This document shows positions 22,066 to 32,406 of a DNA stretch of 64,000 nt, piece by piece (the stretch's first letter is position 1; the number at the start of each line of letters is the position of its first letter). Source of the stretch: Dactylorhiza incarnata. Taxonomy: Eukaryota; Streptophyta; Magnoliopsida; Asparagales; Orchidaceae. The notes under the pieces are model-generated. The model saw only the letters and a list, made by a program, of their open reading frames with translations, searched no databases and had not been told where the DNA came from. A program made the translations under genes and the position numbers. Location of the stretch: contig JAWHQI010000756.1 in the NCBI GenBank assembly GCA_033032865.1, positions 62,001-126,000 on the forward strand, written 5' to 3'.

Positions 22066-25000
22066 TTTATTTTTTTTTATTTTTTTTTTGTATTTATTGA
22101 TCCAAAATGCTTATGGTCCCTCTATATTTTATGAAATATGACTTTCACATATTAAGCCTAATGTTTATCAAATCAAATTGAATTAAAATTGAACATAAAG
22201 TCATATGATTTTAAAAGAGACCTACCTATCATTTTTTTTAAATTGTTATATATATCCTTTTAAATCCTTTACCCTTAATTATCTTGAATTATCATTAGAA
22301 ATTGAATATTGAAATTATTATCAAGACTAGTGAAACTATTTTAAAGATTGGATTTAAATGGTTTATTTAAGGGCTTAAAACTAAAAATTAAAATGCGCAA
22401 CGTTTTTGATTCCTTTCTATTTGTTGCATTTGATAGCCCTTATAATGAAAAATATTATCAAATAAAATCGAAAACAAAGATTCATCTAAACGCATGCTTA
22501 ATCCTTCAAAAAGCCATATCTTTTGATCTGCTCGTCCGATTTTCGCATTTAATATCTTTTCGGAAAGAGCACAGAAATCTCCATCTATCGGCAAACTAAA
22601 CTTGCCCATTTAAGTTTGTTTGGCTCTATCAATTTGCCCAATTTCAACTCCGTTTTTAAATGCTATCTTAGTTCGCTTGATTCAGAAATTTCTGTGTTTA
22701 TGGATTTTTCATCACATGATATCCTATGTATAATTGTTTCATATATTAATTTAGATATTATGTGTGATGTGTGTCACCATTGTTTGCATGTAATTTAGAC
22801 CTTAGAATCATCTTATATCATTAAGATCAAATCAAAAGTTTAATCATTTTATTATAGGTCTAAATAAAATTAATTTGTAAACTTCTCATATTACATGCAA
22901 CATTATCTCCATTAAATCATGTATAATAACATTGCACTCAAACTCATTATTCTAGCATCACTTCTTAGTTTATGCTCAAATTTATATGTTAGGTATAACA
23001 TTTACAATGTTATTAAAATATCATGATAACTATGTGATTTGAAATTATAATAGAATACTAAAATTCCAACAAACACATAGTTTATGGTTTAATCATTAAA
23101 ATATATATGAATAATGTATCATAAATCATATATTATCATGCAAAACCAAAGAATAATAGATTCGATTAATGAATGCAAATTTTATTAAAATTTTCAAAAC
23201 ATTATATATTTGATCTTTGTCATTGATATGACTACATGATCATCATTTTTCTAGACTTACAAATCAATCATGTTCTTTCAAATGAAAATCACTATATCAC
23301 TATATCATAAGTCTAGAAGGATTAGAATTCTCATACATCATGATGATCTAACATATATTTTATGCAAAATTCACTATAATCATAAATCATAATTCATGTT
23401 CTATCAAGAAATATCTCAAATCAATAATAAGAATTATGAATCTTATGATAAAAATTTAAATAATGTTTTCTTTACATTATTTGATGTATTGATTTGCTTT
23501 ACTATTGATTGCATGTATCTCTCATATTTGTAGACCCTAGAAACACTTTGCAATGAAGATATACATCAAACTTAATCATCACTCTATTCTAGATCTATAA
23601 TTTGAAACTCTATTTTGGAATACATGTAATTTCAATATAATTCTTATGACATGACATTAAACCCAAAACTCATTATACTAGCATTGTCACTTATTGAATA
23701 TTAATAATTGTGCTAGTTATCACATATCATCATCTCATAAAAGTAGAAAAACTATGCGGCTTTATAACTCATCACATTAAACAAACCCATAGTTTATATA
23801 CCAACCCTTAGTTTTAAAAGCATAGGTTGTCCAAAAGATTATTTCACCTATGACTTCATATCTCACAATAGCGAGGGCGTAGGGTTGTATACATTAGAGA
23901 CCTAACCTCTAAGTCATGTCTTGTCCTTAACCGGGGAGGGTTCCAGTGGGGCCTTGAGAGGCACTGGGGGGAAAGAGTGCTAGGTTGAGCGTCGTCTTTT
24001 GTATGCATATGGGATTAACACCCCAACCTACGGCATGCGTGCAGCTCCTCATGCCCATCCGTCACTTAGTACGGGGCTAGGGTGTAGACATTTAGTCGGG
24101 GTAGTTTCTAATCTTAGGACATACCTATATTATGTACTGCATGAACATTTTATTTACTTATCACTTAAATCATGCATATTTTGGGTTGTTTAATAAAAAT
24201 ATCCTCATGTGTTTGCATAATTTATCTTTTTGAGCTTAAATGTTTTTGTAAAACACATGTATTTGAAAAAGCTAAAGTTTTATGTAAATTTGAGCAATCA
24301 AGACATCTCTGAAAATTCTGAAATTTCAGCATGGAACTACTCTAAGGACACTTAATCAAAATAAAACATCAGATTTTTAAAATGCTCAAAAAATCGAGTA
24401 CTGTTTCCAGCGCTAGCGCTAGCGCCGGCGCTAGCGTGGGTGTTGGAATTTTCTGATTTTTAAAATTTCTGAAAATCCATAAAAATATGTTGGTTCATAT
24501 TTTCTACTTATTTGTTGTGTTTCTGACTTTTGTTATTTTTGTTTTATTTATATTATGAAAAATCAACTACAAAAGATCAAAATTCAAAAATACAAAATTA
24601 TTTTTTTTGTTATTTGTGTTTTTAATCATATTATGAAAAATCAACTACAAAAGTTCAAAATTAAAAAAAATATACAAAAATATGTTTTTGTTATTTTTTT
24701 TGAAAAATCTACTACAAAAATTCAAAATTCAAAAATTACAAAAATATGTTTTTGTGATTTTCTGTTTTTATTTGATTTAAAAAAATGATTAAACTTAAAA
24801 AAAACTGTATGATCTTTATTGCCAATATCAAGCATGTATGAATTCTATTATTTAGAATTATTTACAATGTTAAAATTTATTTCTTGAAATTTCTATGAAC
24901 ATTGTTTTGATTATCATGCTTTGATATATCTATTTAAGTGCATCAGTTGTATTGAAAAATGTGTAGAACCAAGCTTAGCACGCCTCTAAGTATGAGTAAA

Positions 25001-25965
25001 TGTTTTATGATTGATAATGATATATTTCACTCACTTATTTTGGTAATCAACATGTGTGTCTAAATCTAAAATGCTTGCTTGTGTATTGTATTTGTACAAT
25101 GAATTAAAACTTGCATAAGTTTTTTACCTACACTACATTTGAATTGCACTTATGAAATTTAGAAAAGTGGTTAAAAGTTAAAAAAATTGGGTTTGCAAAA
25201 CAAGTGTATTCGGAGAATGTTGTCTCACAAATGTGAACAAAAAAATATATATATGTAGACAAATATAACTCCACCAAGCACTACTTGAACCTCCTGATAA
25301 GTCTTCATAAGCATTGTGAGGTTGAGCACCTTGGAAAGAATAGTAAAGTGGCTTGTGCAAACCTTAGTTATTACACCACTTTGTTAAAAAAAAAATTAAA
25401 TTATGTGCTTTAAAAGTGTGTGAAAGTAATTTACTTATGTTTTATTGTGCACTTTACTTTACATATGTCTTGTATTTTGATGATTTAAATCAATTGTTAA
25501 CATTGCCCAAAATACACTTATGTGCACATCATTATCTTTCATAACACTTCTTCTAATAAGTATTGGATTCTAATGCTTTATCTATACTACTCTTTATATA
25601 AAAATGCACTAGATAACCTATCATGATCTCTACAATGTTATGGTATTTCTTGAATCTAAAATTAAGTAACATTGTAGTATAATCTCTCTTTGATATGTTC
25701 ATTTCATGCTTGGTATCTTTATGAAAACTTTGAGATTTCAAAAAGGTTAAAACATCTTTCAATTTTGAACGAAAATTCATATTTTTACTTATGCTTTTCA
25801 TGCTTACAAAAAGGATGTTTATTATAATCTTCCGCTTGCTTACAACTCTTATCTTTTTATTTGAAATCTCTTTTATATACTATGCTTCAACTCTTTATCA
25901 TTTCATATATTTAAAAGCTCGATCATGCTTTGTTATTTAAATGCCTCCTTACTACCCTCACCCCA
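22066..25965 (+). other. AT-rich non-coding interior of T7
   Basis: About 3.9 kb has no supported gene. Conserved islands: 23866-24092 (GC-rich, matches T4), 24411-24437 (GCGCTAGCGCTAGCGCCGGC-type palindrome, the T4 LTR motif), and 25272-25335 (hairpin matching both T4 copies, with stem TGAACCTC 25286-25293 and GAGGTTGA 25318-25325). Tandem-like atgaaaaatcaactacaaaa words occur at 24555-24730. I see nothing else. Confidence 0.6.
23866..24092 (+). other. Conserved GC-rich non-coding island of T7
   Basis: Counterpart of 9835-10080 in T4. The strongest words are GTCTTGTCCTTAACCGGGGA, GGCACTGGGGGGAAAGAGTG and GCCCATCCGTCACTTAGTAC. No frame is conserved between the two elements. Confidence 0.6.
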
Positions 25966-26840
25966 CCTTCTTTTGATAATATCAAAAGGGGGAGATTAAT
26001 TCAAGAAATCTAGAAGATTAAGGGGAGAATAATTAAATAATGCACCATTGCAATTAATTATAACATTTAGGGGGAGCATAGATTTAGGGGGAGAATACAA
26101 TTTAGGGGGAGTATATTAAAAAGTTTTCATGGAAAGCGTCTATTGCTCGATCATGACAACCCACTTTTGGTAATAACAAAAGGGGGAGAATAAAATGAGA
26201 AATCTAGTGACATATATATTTAGGGGGAGTAAAATCTGTCACGCAGTAAACCTTTTATTCATGCATATCTTTTATCGCACTTATCTATAAACTCACTAAT
26301 TTCTCATATGGGTATTTGTTATTATCAAAAGGGGGAGATTGTTGGAGCTTGCTTTCCGCATCTCTTGAAGGAACTGGAATTCTCATAAGCTTGGAATGCA
26401 CGAACCAAAGGAACCATTTTATAGAATTTCAGTTCCTTCAAGAGATGCGGAAAGCAAGCTCCAACAATCTCCCCCTTTTGATAATAACAAATACCCATAT
26501 GAGAAATTAGTGAGTTTATAGATAAGTGCGATAAAAGATATGCATGAATAAAAGGTTTACTGCGTGACAGATTTTACTCCCCCTAAATATATATGTCACT
26601 AGATTTCTCATTTTATTCTCCCCCTTTTGTTATTACCAAAAGTGGGTTGTCATGATCGAGCAATAGACGCTTTCCATGAAAACTTTTTAATATACTCCCC
26701 CTAAATTGTATTCTCCCCCTAAATCTATGCTCCCCCTAAATGTTATAATTAATTGCAATGGTGCATTATTTAATTATTCTCCCCTTAATCTTCTAGATTT
26801 CTTGAATTAATCTCCCCCTTTTGATATTATCAAAAGAAGG
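25966..26840. repeat. 418-bp inverted duplication with 39-bp loop at the T7 3' end
   Basis: The left arm 25966-26383 and right arm 26423-26840 are reverse complements of equal length with very few mismatches. They are separated by 26384-26422. The arms contain the whole polypurine-rich 3' end of T7, the LTR junction and the first ~30 bp of an LTR. The right arm ends exactly where the true 3' LTR begins, and that LTR has lost its first T. The outer end of each arm is itself a near-palindrome (CTTTTGATAATATCAAAAG). Confidence 0.9.
25984..26341 (+). promoter_or_regulatory. Cluster of polypurine tracts at the T7 3' end
   Basis: Eight purine tracts of the form AAAAGGGGGAGA or TTTAGGGGGAG occur in 360 bp. 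The last (about 26329-26339) precedes TTGTTGG, the LTR start, and is the likely priming tract. The others may act as extra plus-strand start sites. Confidence 0.6.
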
Positions 26841-28148
26841 TTGGAGCTTGCTTTCCGCATCTCTTGGTTTGAGAATAACAAATACCGTGTTGTATTTGAT
26901 CTAGTCTTTTGTGTGTTTATAGTGGCCAGGTTGTATAGGTTCAATGAGGAGACAAGTCCTCGTTCATGGGCATGATCCGAGAACGACAAGTCTCAGGTTG
27001 GATGAGTTTTGTGTGCTGATCTTAAAATGGCCATAACTTTCAATCCAGGAAGCGTTACAGAACGTGCCACCCCATTTCGGAGATGAGAACGACTCAATCT
27101 ACATGATGGAGCTAAATTTGAATGTGGTAAATTTCACTGTCGGAAAATTCCGACAGCCACTGTCGCCCAGGCGACAGCAGAGAAGTTACAACTACTTCCC
27201 TCCACGGCAGCACGACGAAAAGCAGTTTTGAGATGTCGGAAATCCGACATCGATGTCGCCCAGGCGACAGCTCGACGGTTACACCAACTGCCCACGACTC
27301 CACCCACGACGGCACTCCAGCGGCAGTTTAGCGCTGTCGGAAAATTCCGACAGTCACTGTCGGAAATTCCGACAGCGATTTTCTATAAATTGACACCTTC
27401 TGTTCGTGCATTTCAACCACTAAAGATTCTAAGTCCCTTCCTGAGTGCATTCCATCCAGAGAGCTCCAGAACCTCATGAACTCCCATTTATGCTGAGAAG
27501 GTTTGAAATTGAAGACGAGATCGGACGCGCTTCTACATCAAGGATCATCTCGAGGCTTCAACCTTCCTTTCAGAGATCTGAATTTCTAGGGAGTTCTTAT
27601 TTTATCTTGTATTTTCATTTATATACATTTTACTTTGTATTGGTAGGGAAAATCGCTTCCTTGTGCGGAGCGTCTAAGTCCTTGCGTGGCTTAGGGGAAA
27701 ATCGCTTCCTTGTGCGGAGCGTCCAAGTCCTTGCGTGGCTTGGTGGGAAATCGTGGCCTTGTGTGCTACGTCTAGATCTTGGGAAGATCTAGAGGATAGG
27801 CTTGGGCTTGGTCTAGGGAGAGACAAGTGATAGCCTTCCGATCCTTGGGAGAAGGATTGGTAAACAAAAAGAAATTTACATTTGTACGCCTCCGATTTCT
27901 AGCGATATAGAAATCAAATTTATGTAAACACGTTTTCATATATATAATCATGTCTCTTTTGTGTTTACTTGATTTGTATCATTTGGCGTAATCTCTATTA
28001 TATTGTGTTCTAAGTTTTCAATTCTAAATCTAAATTGTTTAATTCAATCTCTTTCATTATAAAACAATTTAGTAATTATCTTGGAAATTATAAAAAGAAT
28101 TTTATTCCCTTATTCACCCCCCCTCTAAGGGCGCCGTAAGATCCAACA
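26839..28148 (+). repeat. T7 3' LTR
   Basis: Partner of 19060-20369, with G instead of T as first base. Differences seen by eye lie at about 27053, 27109, 27690 and 28042. Confidence 0.9.
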
Positions 28149-29218
28149 TGATCTACAAAACTCGGAAGTAAGACTTCCTACAAGAGATGTAAAAAGGATT
28201 TCTTTACAAACTATAGATTGAAAACAATCTTCTTGAAATCTCACAGAGATTCAACTTCAGATCTGAGAAACAATTCTTCTTCCTTGCTTGAGAAAGAAAC
28301 TTGAACTTCAAATGGCTGAAGGAGAAGAATGCTTGACCTTGAGAGAACTTGATCTGAACTTGAGAATCAACTATATCTTAAGGAAACTTGGAGTATCTGA
28401 AATCAGAGATCTAGTCGAGACCTTTCTTTGAGAGGAATCGCGAAATCAACTTGGTCGGCGACGAGATTTTCCTTTGCGAGAATGAAAGATGCCGACAGAG
28501 ATGAATGCAATTTTCTATATCTGTTCACGATTAGGGTTTAAAGAAATTAACCCTTAACTATATATAAAGATTCCTCTTCTAACGGCTAGAACTAGACTTC
28601 ATGACAGAGCTCCACATGTACTGTACAAGGCAGAAGTCCTAAAGGGAAAGCCATCAACAATTCAAAAAGAAAAGGTTGTTAAGTGCATTCGTCGAGTATT
28701 CACGTGACATCTGTGGATTACTCGACGAATTACTCTTAAATACTCAACGAATTAAACTTGCTTAGATTTGAAAGAGAAAGATACTTCACTTCAGTGATCA
28801 CGAGACTTCTCGAGATTAGTAGACGAATTCATTGAGTATTCACAAGACATCACTAGATCACTCAACGAATTTAACTTAGCCAAACTGGAAATAAGAAATT
28901 CTACTTTCAGAGAGCTCTCGAGTAAATTCGATGAATTCATCGAGTGCTCACGTGAGATCTCGACGAATGAAACAAGTCTTCACGTGAGTACTCGACGAAT
29001 TTTACTTAGAACATTCTTGACAATCCAGAAACCAGAAAACAACTACTTCTTGATTTTTCCTTGCACTTGGAAATGAAGTACACCCCAATAGAGAGATTAC
29101 ACATGGATCAACACTATGTTCTACACAATGAAGAATTACATTGCATAGTCCTATGTTTTATGACTCATTGTAATCTAACATTGGTTTGTACTTAGCAATT
29201 AAAAGTCCCACACCAACA
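28149..29218 (-). repeat. T6 LTR, part 2 (promoter end of the LTR)
   Basis: After T7 the LTR resumes and ends CACACCAACA at 29218. The TATA box is on the minus strand near 28568-28558. Upstream of it (28680-28995) are repeated inverted words ATTCGTCGAGT / ACTCGACGAAT with CACGTGA. With part 1 the LTR is about 1.4 kb. No internal region or second LTR of T6 is present. It contains no gene. Confidence 0.7.
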
Positions 29219-29850
29219 TAACTGAAATATAGGAGCTCTAGATACCGGCTTTGCCCCCGGCACCAGCTGGATCTGGAAATCCTTCTCGCGGTGTGGTGGC
29301 AGTCCGGAAATCTTCTCCGGAAATACGTCGGCAAAATCCCGCACGACCGGGATATTTGACACTGAGTCTTTAACTTCAGTCGCCTCGAAGAGCACCTGAT
29401 AAACCTCGTCACCCTGCAGGTGGGCCTTGACGGCCTGAATAGATGATAAGAAGAGACGAGAGGTGGGTTTAGTACCTTCGATTACTACTTCACCATCTTC
29501 ATGCTTTAGAACGATCCTCCTTGCCAGGCAGTCAATCTTTGCATGCTTCCAGTACAGCCAATTCATGCCTAGGATCAGGTCATAGTCTTTCATCTTCAGC
29601 AGAGTCGTCGGGGCCTCAAACAGTCTTCCTCCAATCTCTACGTTCATGTTGCATTTGGCATCTGTTAGAACCTCCGATCCGTCCGGAAATCATACACTTC
29701 TGTAAATGCCCTTGAAGTGTTGGACTTGGTCCAGATCGTCTACGAATTCTATTGAGGCGAACGAGTGCGAGGCACCCGTATTGAACAGGGTATACATGGT
29801 TTTGCCGCAAATGCGTACTGAACCTGGGTGATATTGTTGTTTGGTTCAAT
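29219..29850 (-). pseudogene. T5 protease and start of reverse transcriptase
   Basis: On the minus strand a retropepsin-like segment reads LFNTGASHSF (near 29790), where Ty3 proteases have D(S/T)GA. The catalytic Asp is Asn. The frame breaks near 29690, then continues as MNVEIGG...DYDLILGMNWL (the flap and ILG-type motif, 29647-29540) and into the reverse transcriptase leader VVRDFADVFPEKISGLPPHR and LVPGAKPVSRAP (about 29340-29240). The coding sequence stops there at the T6 LTR. The palm with its YxDD motif is missing altogether. The missing catalytic residue, stops and truncation make it inactive. Confidence 0.75.
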
Positions 29851-29941
29851 GCTAAAGTAAACCTAAGATTTGCAAGGTACTAACAATTATAAGAAACACA
29901 TCAAAGTACCTGTGATGACCCTTGCCGGGTCCCGGAGCTGT

Positions 29942-30492
29942 TGTAACAGTCCAGGCCCGCCAACACGGGACCCAGCTGGACCACCGGCACCCTCCCGGCC
30001 CAGGCCCGCCAACACGGGACCCAGCTGGTACCGGAAGGGTTCAGCCTAACCAGATGGTTTGCAGACTATGCACCCCCAACCCCTCTCTGTCCCACCACAG
30101 GGCACAATGGGTTGTTGGAGATCGCAGTCCCCCTTTGATGAGAAGTGATCCAGTTAAGCGCCCCTACGGGAACTTCCCAGGAGGTCACCTATCCCGAAAT
30201 TGCTCCCATCCGAGCATGCTTAACTATATAGTACTTTCGGGATGGGTGACCTCCTGGGAAGTCCCCGTAGGGGCGCTTAACTGGACCACTTCTCATCAAA
30301 AGGGGGGTTGCGGCCTCCAACAACCTGTTGTGCCCTGTGGTGGGACAGAGAGGGGTTGGGGTGCATGGTCTGCAGACCATCTGGTTAGGCTGAACCCTTC
30401 CGGTGCCAGCTGGGTCCCGTGTTGGCGGGCCTGGGCCGGGAGGGTGCCGGCGGTCTAGCTGGGTCCCGTGTTGGCGGGCCAGGACCATTACA
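29942..30492. mobile_element. P1: 5S-rRNA-derived palindromic element (Cassandra-related foldback)
   Basis: It is flanked by gctgt (29937-29941 and 30493-30497) and bounded TGTAACAG...CATTACA. Arms of 258 bp (29942-30199 and 30235-30492) are reverse complements around a 35-bp centre. Each arm holds the 3' part of plant 5S rRNA, including box C (GGGATGGGTGACCTCCTGGG, right arm from 30239; left arm on the minus strand). The A-box-like part (TTAAGCATGCTCGG) survives only in the centre, on the minus strand. Beyond the 5S part is a ~29 bp tandem word containing GGGTCCCGTGTTGGCGGGCC. Known Cassandra elements carry 5S sequence in direct LTRs; an inverted pair is unusual. The overlapping ORFs are by-products of the palindrome. 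Confidence 0.85.
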
Positions 30493-31562
30493 GCTGTGCC
30501 ATGTACAAGGCGTACACCTGATCCCTATCTTGCCTCCTGTCTCTGCCCTGGAATCCACGACCTCGTCCATGTCCTCGACCCCCGAAATGCTGGGCCGGTG
30601 GGGCAGCCTGCAGTGCTAGTGGTGCATTCCTTTGAGGGCAGTTCTTCCGAATGTGCCCCGGCTGGTGGAAGTGGTAGCACTCATGTGGGGGAGGTGGACC
30701 ACCTCCTCCTATCCTCGGCACCTCCCGCATCTGCAGAGGCTGTGAAGCCAAAACTACCTGCCCCTTCTGCTCCTGCCTCTCCTCCTGGCAGGGTCGGTCC
30801 TCCGTCCTTCTTTCCCCAATATAGCTACCCTTCTGTTGGTCCCTCCTGCCACTCCTTCCCTGGTTCTCTGTCGGCCTTTTCCTGCCCCGAACAATGAGCT
30901 GGTCGGCTTCCAGCTTCTTCGCCATCTCCAAAATCTTGGCCATGCTACCGTCGGAAACGAAGAGGAGTGCCTGCCTCAGTTCGTCCCGGAGGCCCTTGTA
31001 AATCTCATTGCATAGACTGAATCATCCAACTGATAGGAGTCCGCAAACCGGGATAGGTGGGTGAACTCCCAGTGATACTCCACTACTGTCCTGCTACCCT
31101 GCCTCAACTGCAGAAACCTTTCTTCTAGCTCATCCCTTGCTGACTGCGGTACGCAGTGCTCCAGTAGCGCCGTCTTGAACTCATCCCATGAGATGCCAGT
31201 TGCCTCCAATCTGGCATAGGTGGTGTCCATTAGTGACTTCCACCACCTCTTTGCATGAGATTCTAGGCAAGAAACCACCAGGGGTACTGCCATGTCCGAC
31301 GGGCACTGAATTCTTGCCAGCATCTCGTTCATGATGTACAAACACTCCTCAGTCCGAACCACCGTCTCTGTCCCAGGGTATGAGGGTGGGGGGAGAGACC
31401 TCGGAAGGCACTCATCCAGTTGGCCCCAGGATTTGGCTGAGGGGTCGGTGCCTGCTGTGCTCTGAATGCCTCCAGAATGGCAGTCAGTGTCTGTCCCATC
31501 TCCGACTGCTGGAACGGGGTAGGGGCCAGTGGTGGTGGAATGACGTTCGGAGTCGGAGGCAC
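30493..31562 (-). pseudogene. T5 gag with degenerate zinc knuckle
   Basis: It starts about MPPTPNVIPPPL at 31562, then a frameshift near 31360, and continues as a Retrotrans_gag-type capsid segment (CLESHAKRWWKSLMD, SWDEFKTALLEHCVPQSARDELEERFLQL, TVVEYHWEFTHLSRFA, 31362-31020). A second frameshift near 31012 leads to EIYKGLRDELRQAL and a basic linker, then a knuckle of form CYHFHQPGHIRKNCP (near 30665) in which the second Cys is lost. An Arg/Gly-rich tail runs to P1, which is inserted after YALYMAQL. This is the usual chromovirus Gag order. The frameshifts and broken knuckle make it non-functional. Confidence 0.75.
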
Positions 31563-31715
31563 TCCATGCTGCGGGGTAGGGTTCGTCGCGGGCTACAAAG
31601 AAAACTTAACACTCGTAAAACGGGGTTGCCTAAAATTCAGTTAATAGTGGACTTTTCATGTGATTCCCCATATGGGCACACCATTGATTCCACTGCTAGT
31701 TTGTCTCGTGCGGGG
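31563..31715 (-). other. T5 leader between P2 and gag
   Basis: The short 5' untranslated leader of T5. Nothing else is recognised. Confidence 0.4.
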
Positions 31716-32345
31716 TGTAACGGTACTGGCTAGGACCGTCAACACATGACCTACAAGCCCAGTACCGCCGGCACCGACGGCCCAGGACCGTCAACAGACC
31801 TACTAGCACCGCCGGTTAAGCCTCACCCCGAAGGGTTAACCACAAGCCTGCAGGCCGTACACCCCAACCCCTCTCTGGCCCACCACAGGGCCCAGCGGGT
31901 TGTTGGAGACATACAGTCTCCCTTCGGTGAGAAGTGAGCCAGTTAAGCGGCGGCACGTGGACTTCCCAGGAGGTCACCCATCCCGTGACTACTCCAGTCC
32001 GAGCACGCTTAAGCTCAGTTGGTGATGAGAAGTGAAAGTATTCCGTAGTTAAGCGTGCTCGGGCTGGAGTAGTCACGGGATGGGTGACCTCCTGGGAAGT
32101 CCACGTGCCACCGCTTAACTGGCTCACTTCTCACCGAAGGGAGACTGTATGTCTCCAACAACCCGCTGGGCCCTGTGGTGGGCTAGAGAGGGGTTGGGGT
32201 GCACGGCCTGCAGGCTTGTGGTTAACCCGTTGGGGTGAGGCTGAACCGGCGGTGCCAGTAGGTCTGTTGACGGTCCTGGGCCGTCGGTGCTGGCGGTATT
32301 GGGCTTGTAGGTCATGTGTTGACGGTCCTGGCCAGTATCGTTACA
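31716..32345. mobile_element. P2: second 5S-rRNA-derived palindromic element
   Basis: It is flanked by cgggg (31711-31715 and 32346-32350) and bounded TGTAACGG...CGTTACA. Arms of 297 bp (31716-32012 and 32049-32345) surround a 36-bp centre. Each arm begins at the centre with TTAAGCGTGCTCGGGC (A-box side of the 5S control region), then an intermediate element and box C GGGATGGGTGACCTCCTGGG, so two 5S-type promoters point away from each other. The outer ends carry a repeated word (TGTTGACGGTCCTGG) different from that of P1. It sits in the T5 leader, about 50 bp from the primer site. Confidence 0.85.
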
Positions 32346-32392
32346 CGGGGTGGCCCGGGGTTTGTGGACTTCTTTTCTTTGGATCGAGGTGT

Positions 32393-32404
32393 GCTCTGAT
32401 ACCA
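32393..32404 (-). promoter_or_regulatory. T5 primer binding site
   Basis: TGGTATCAGAGC on the minus strand, two bases inside the 5' LTR, is of the initiator tRNA-Met type. Confidence 0.85.
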
Positions 32405-32406
32405 CT

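Larger units (their letters stand above)
19060..28148 (+). mobile_element. T7: complete gag-only copia-type element with 3' inverted duplication
   Basis: The LTRs are 19060-20369 and 26839-28148 (1310 bp, offset 7779) and end ATCCAACA. The target duplication is tgatc (19055-19059 and 28149-28153). The primer site is TGGTATCAGAG at 20372. By eye I count about four substitutions between the LTRs, plus loss of the first T of the 3' LTR, so insertion is recent. The only gene is gag. It is related to T4 in gag and in non-coding blocks, but its LTR promoter region is unlike that of T4. A 418-bp inverted duplication occupies the 3' end (25966-26840). Confidence 0.9.

Noticed and set aside
29922..30943. 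Plus-strand ORFs of 164-178 aa across P1 and the T5 gag
   Set aside because: They run through the 5S palindrome and antisense to gag. The real coding frame of the region is the minus-strand gag.
31954..32104. 5S rRNA genes
   Set aside because: Only the 3' two-thirds of a 5S gene is present in each arm and the 5' end is missing. It lies inside a mobile palindrome with target duplications, so it is derived sequence, not an rDNA unit.
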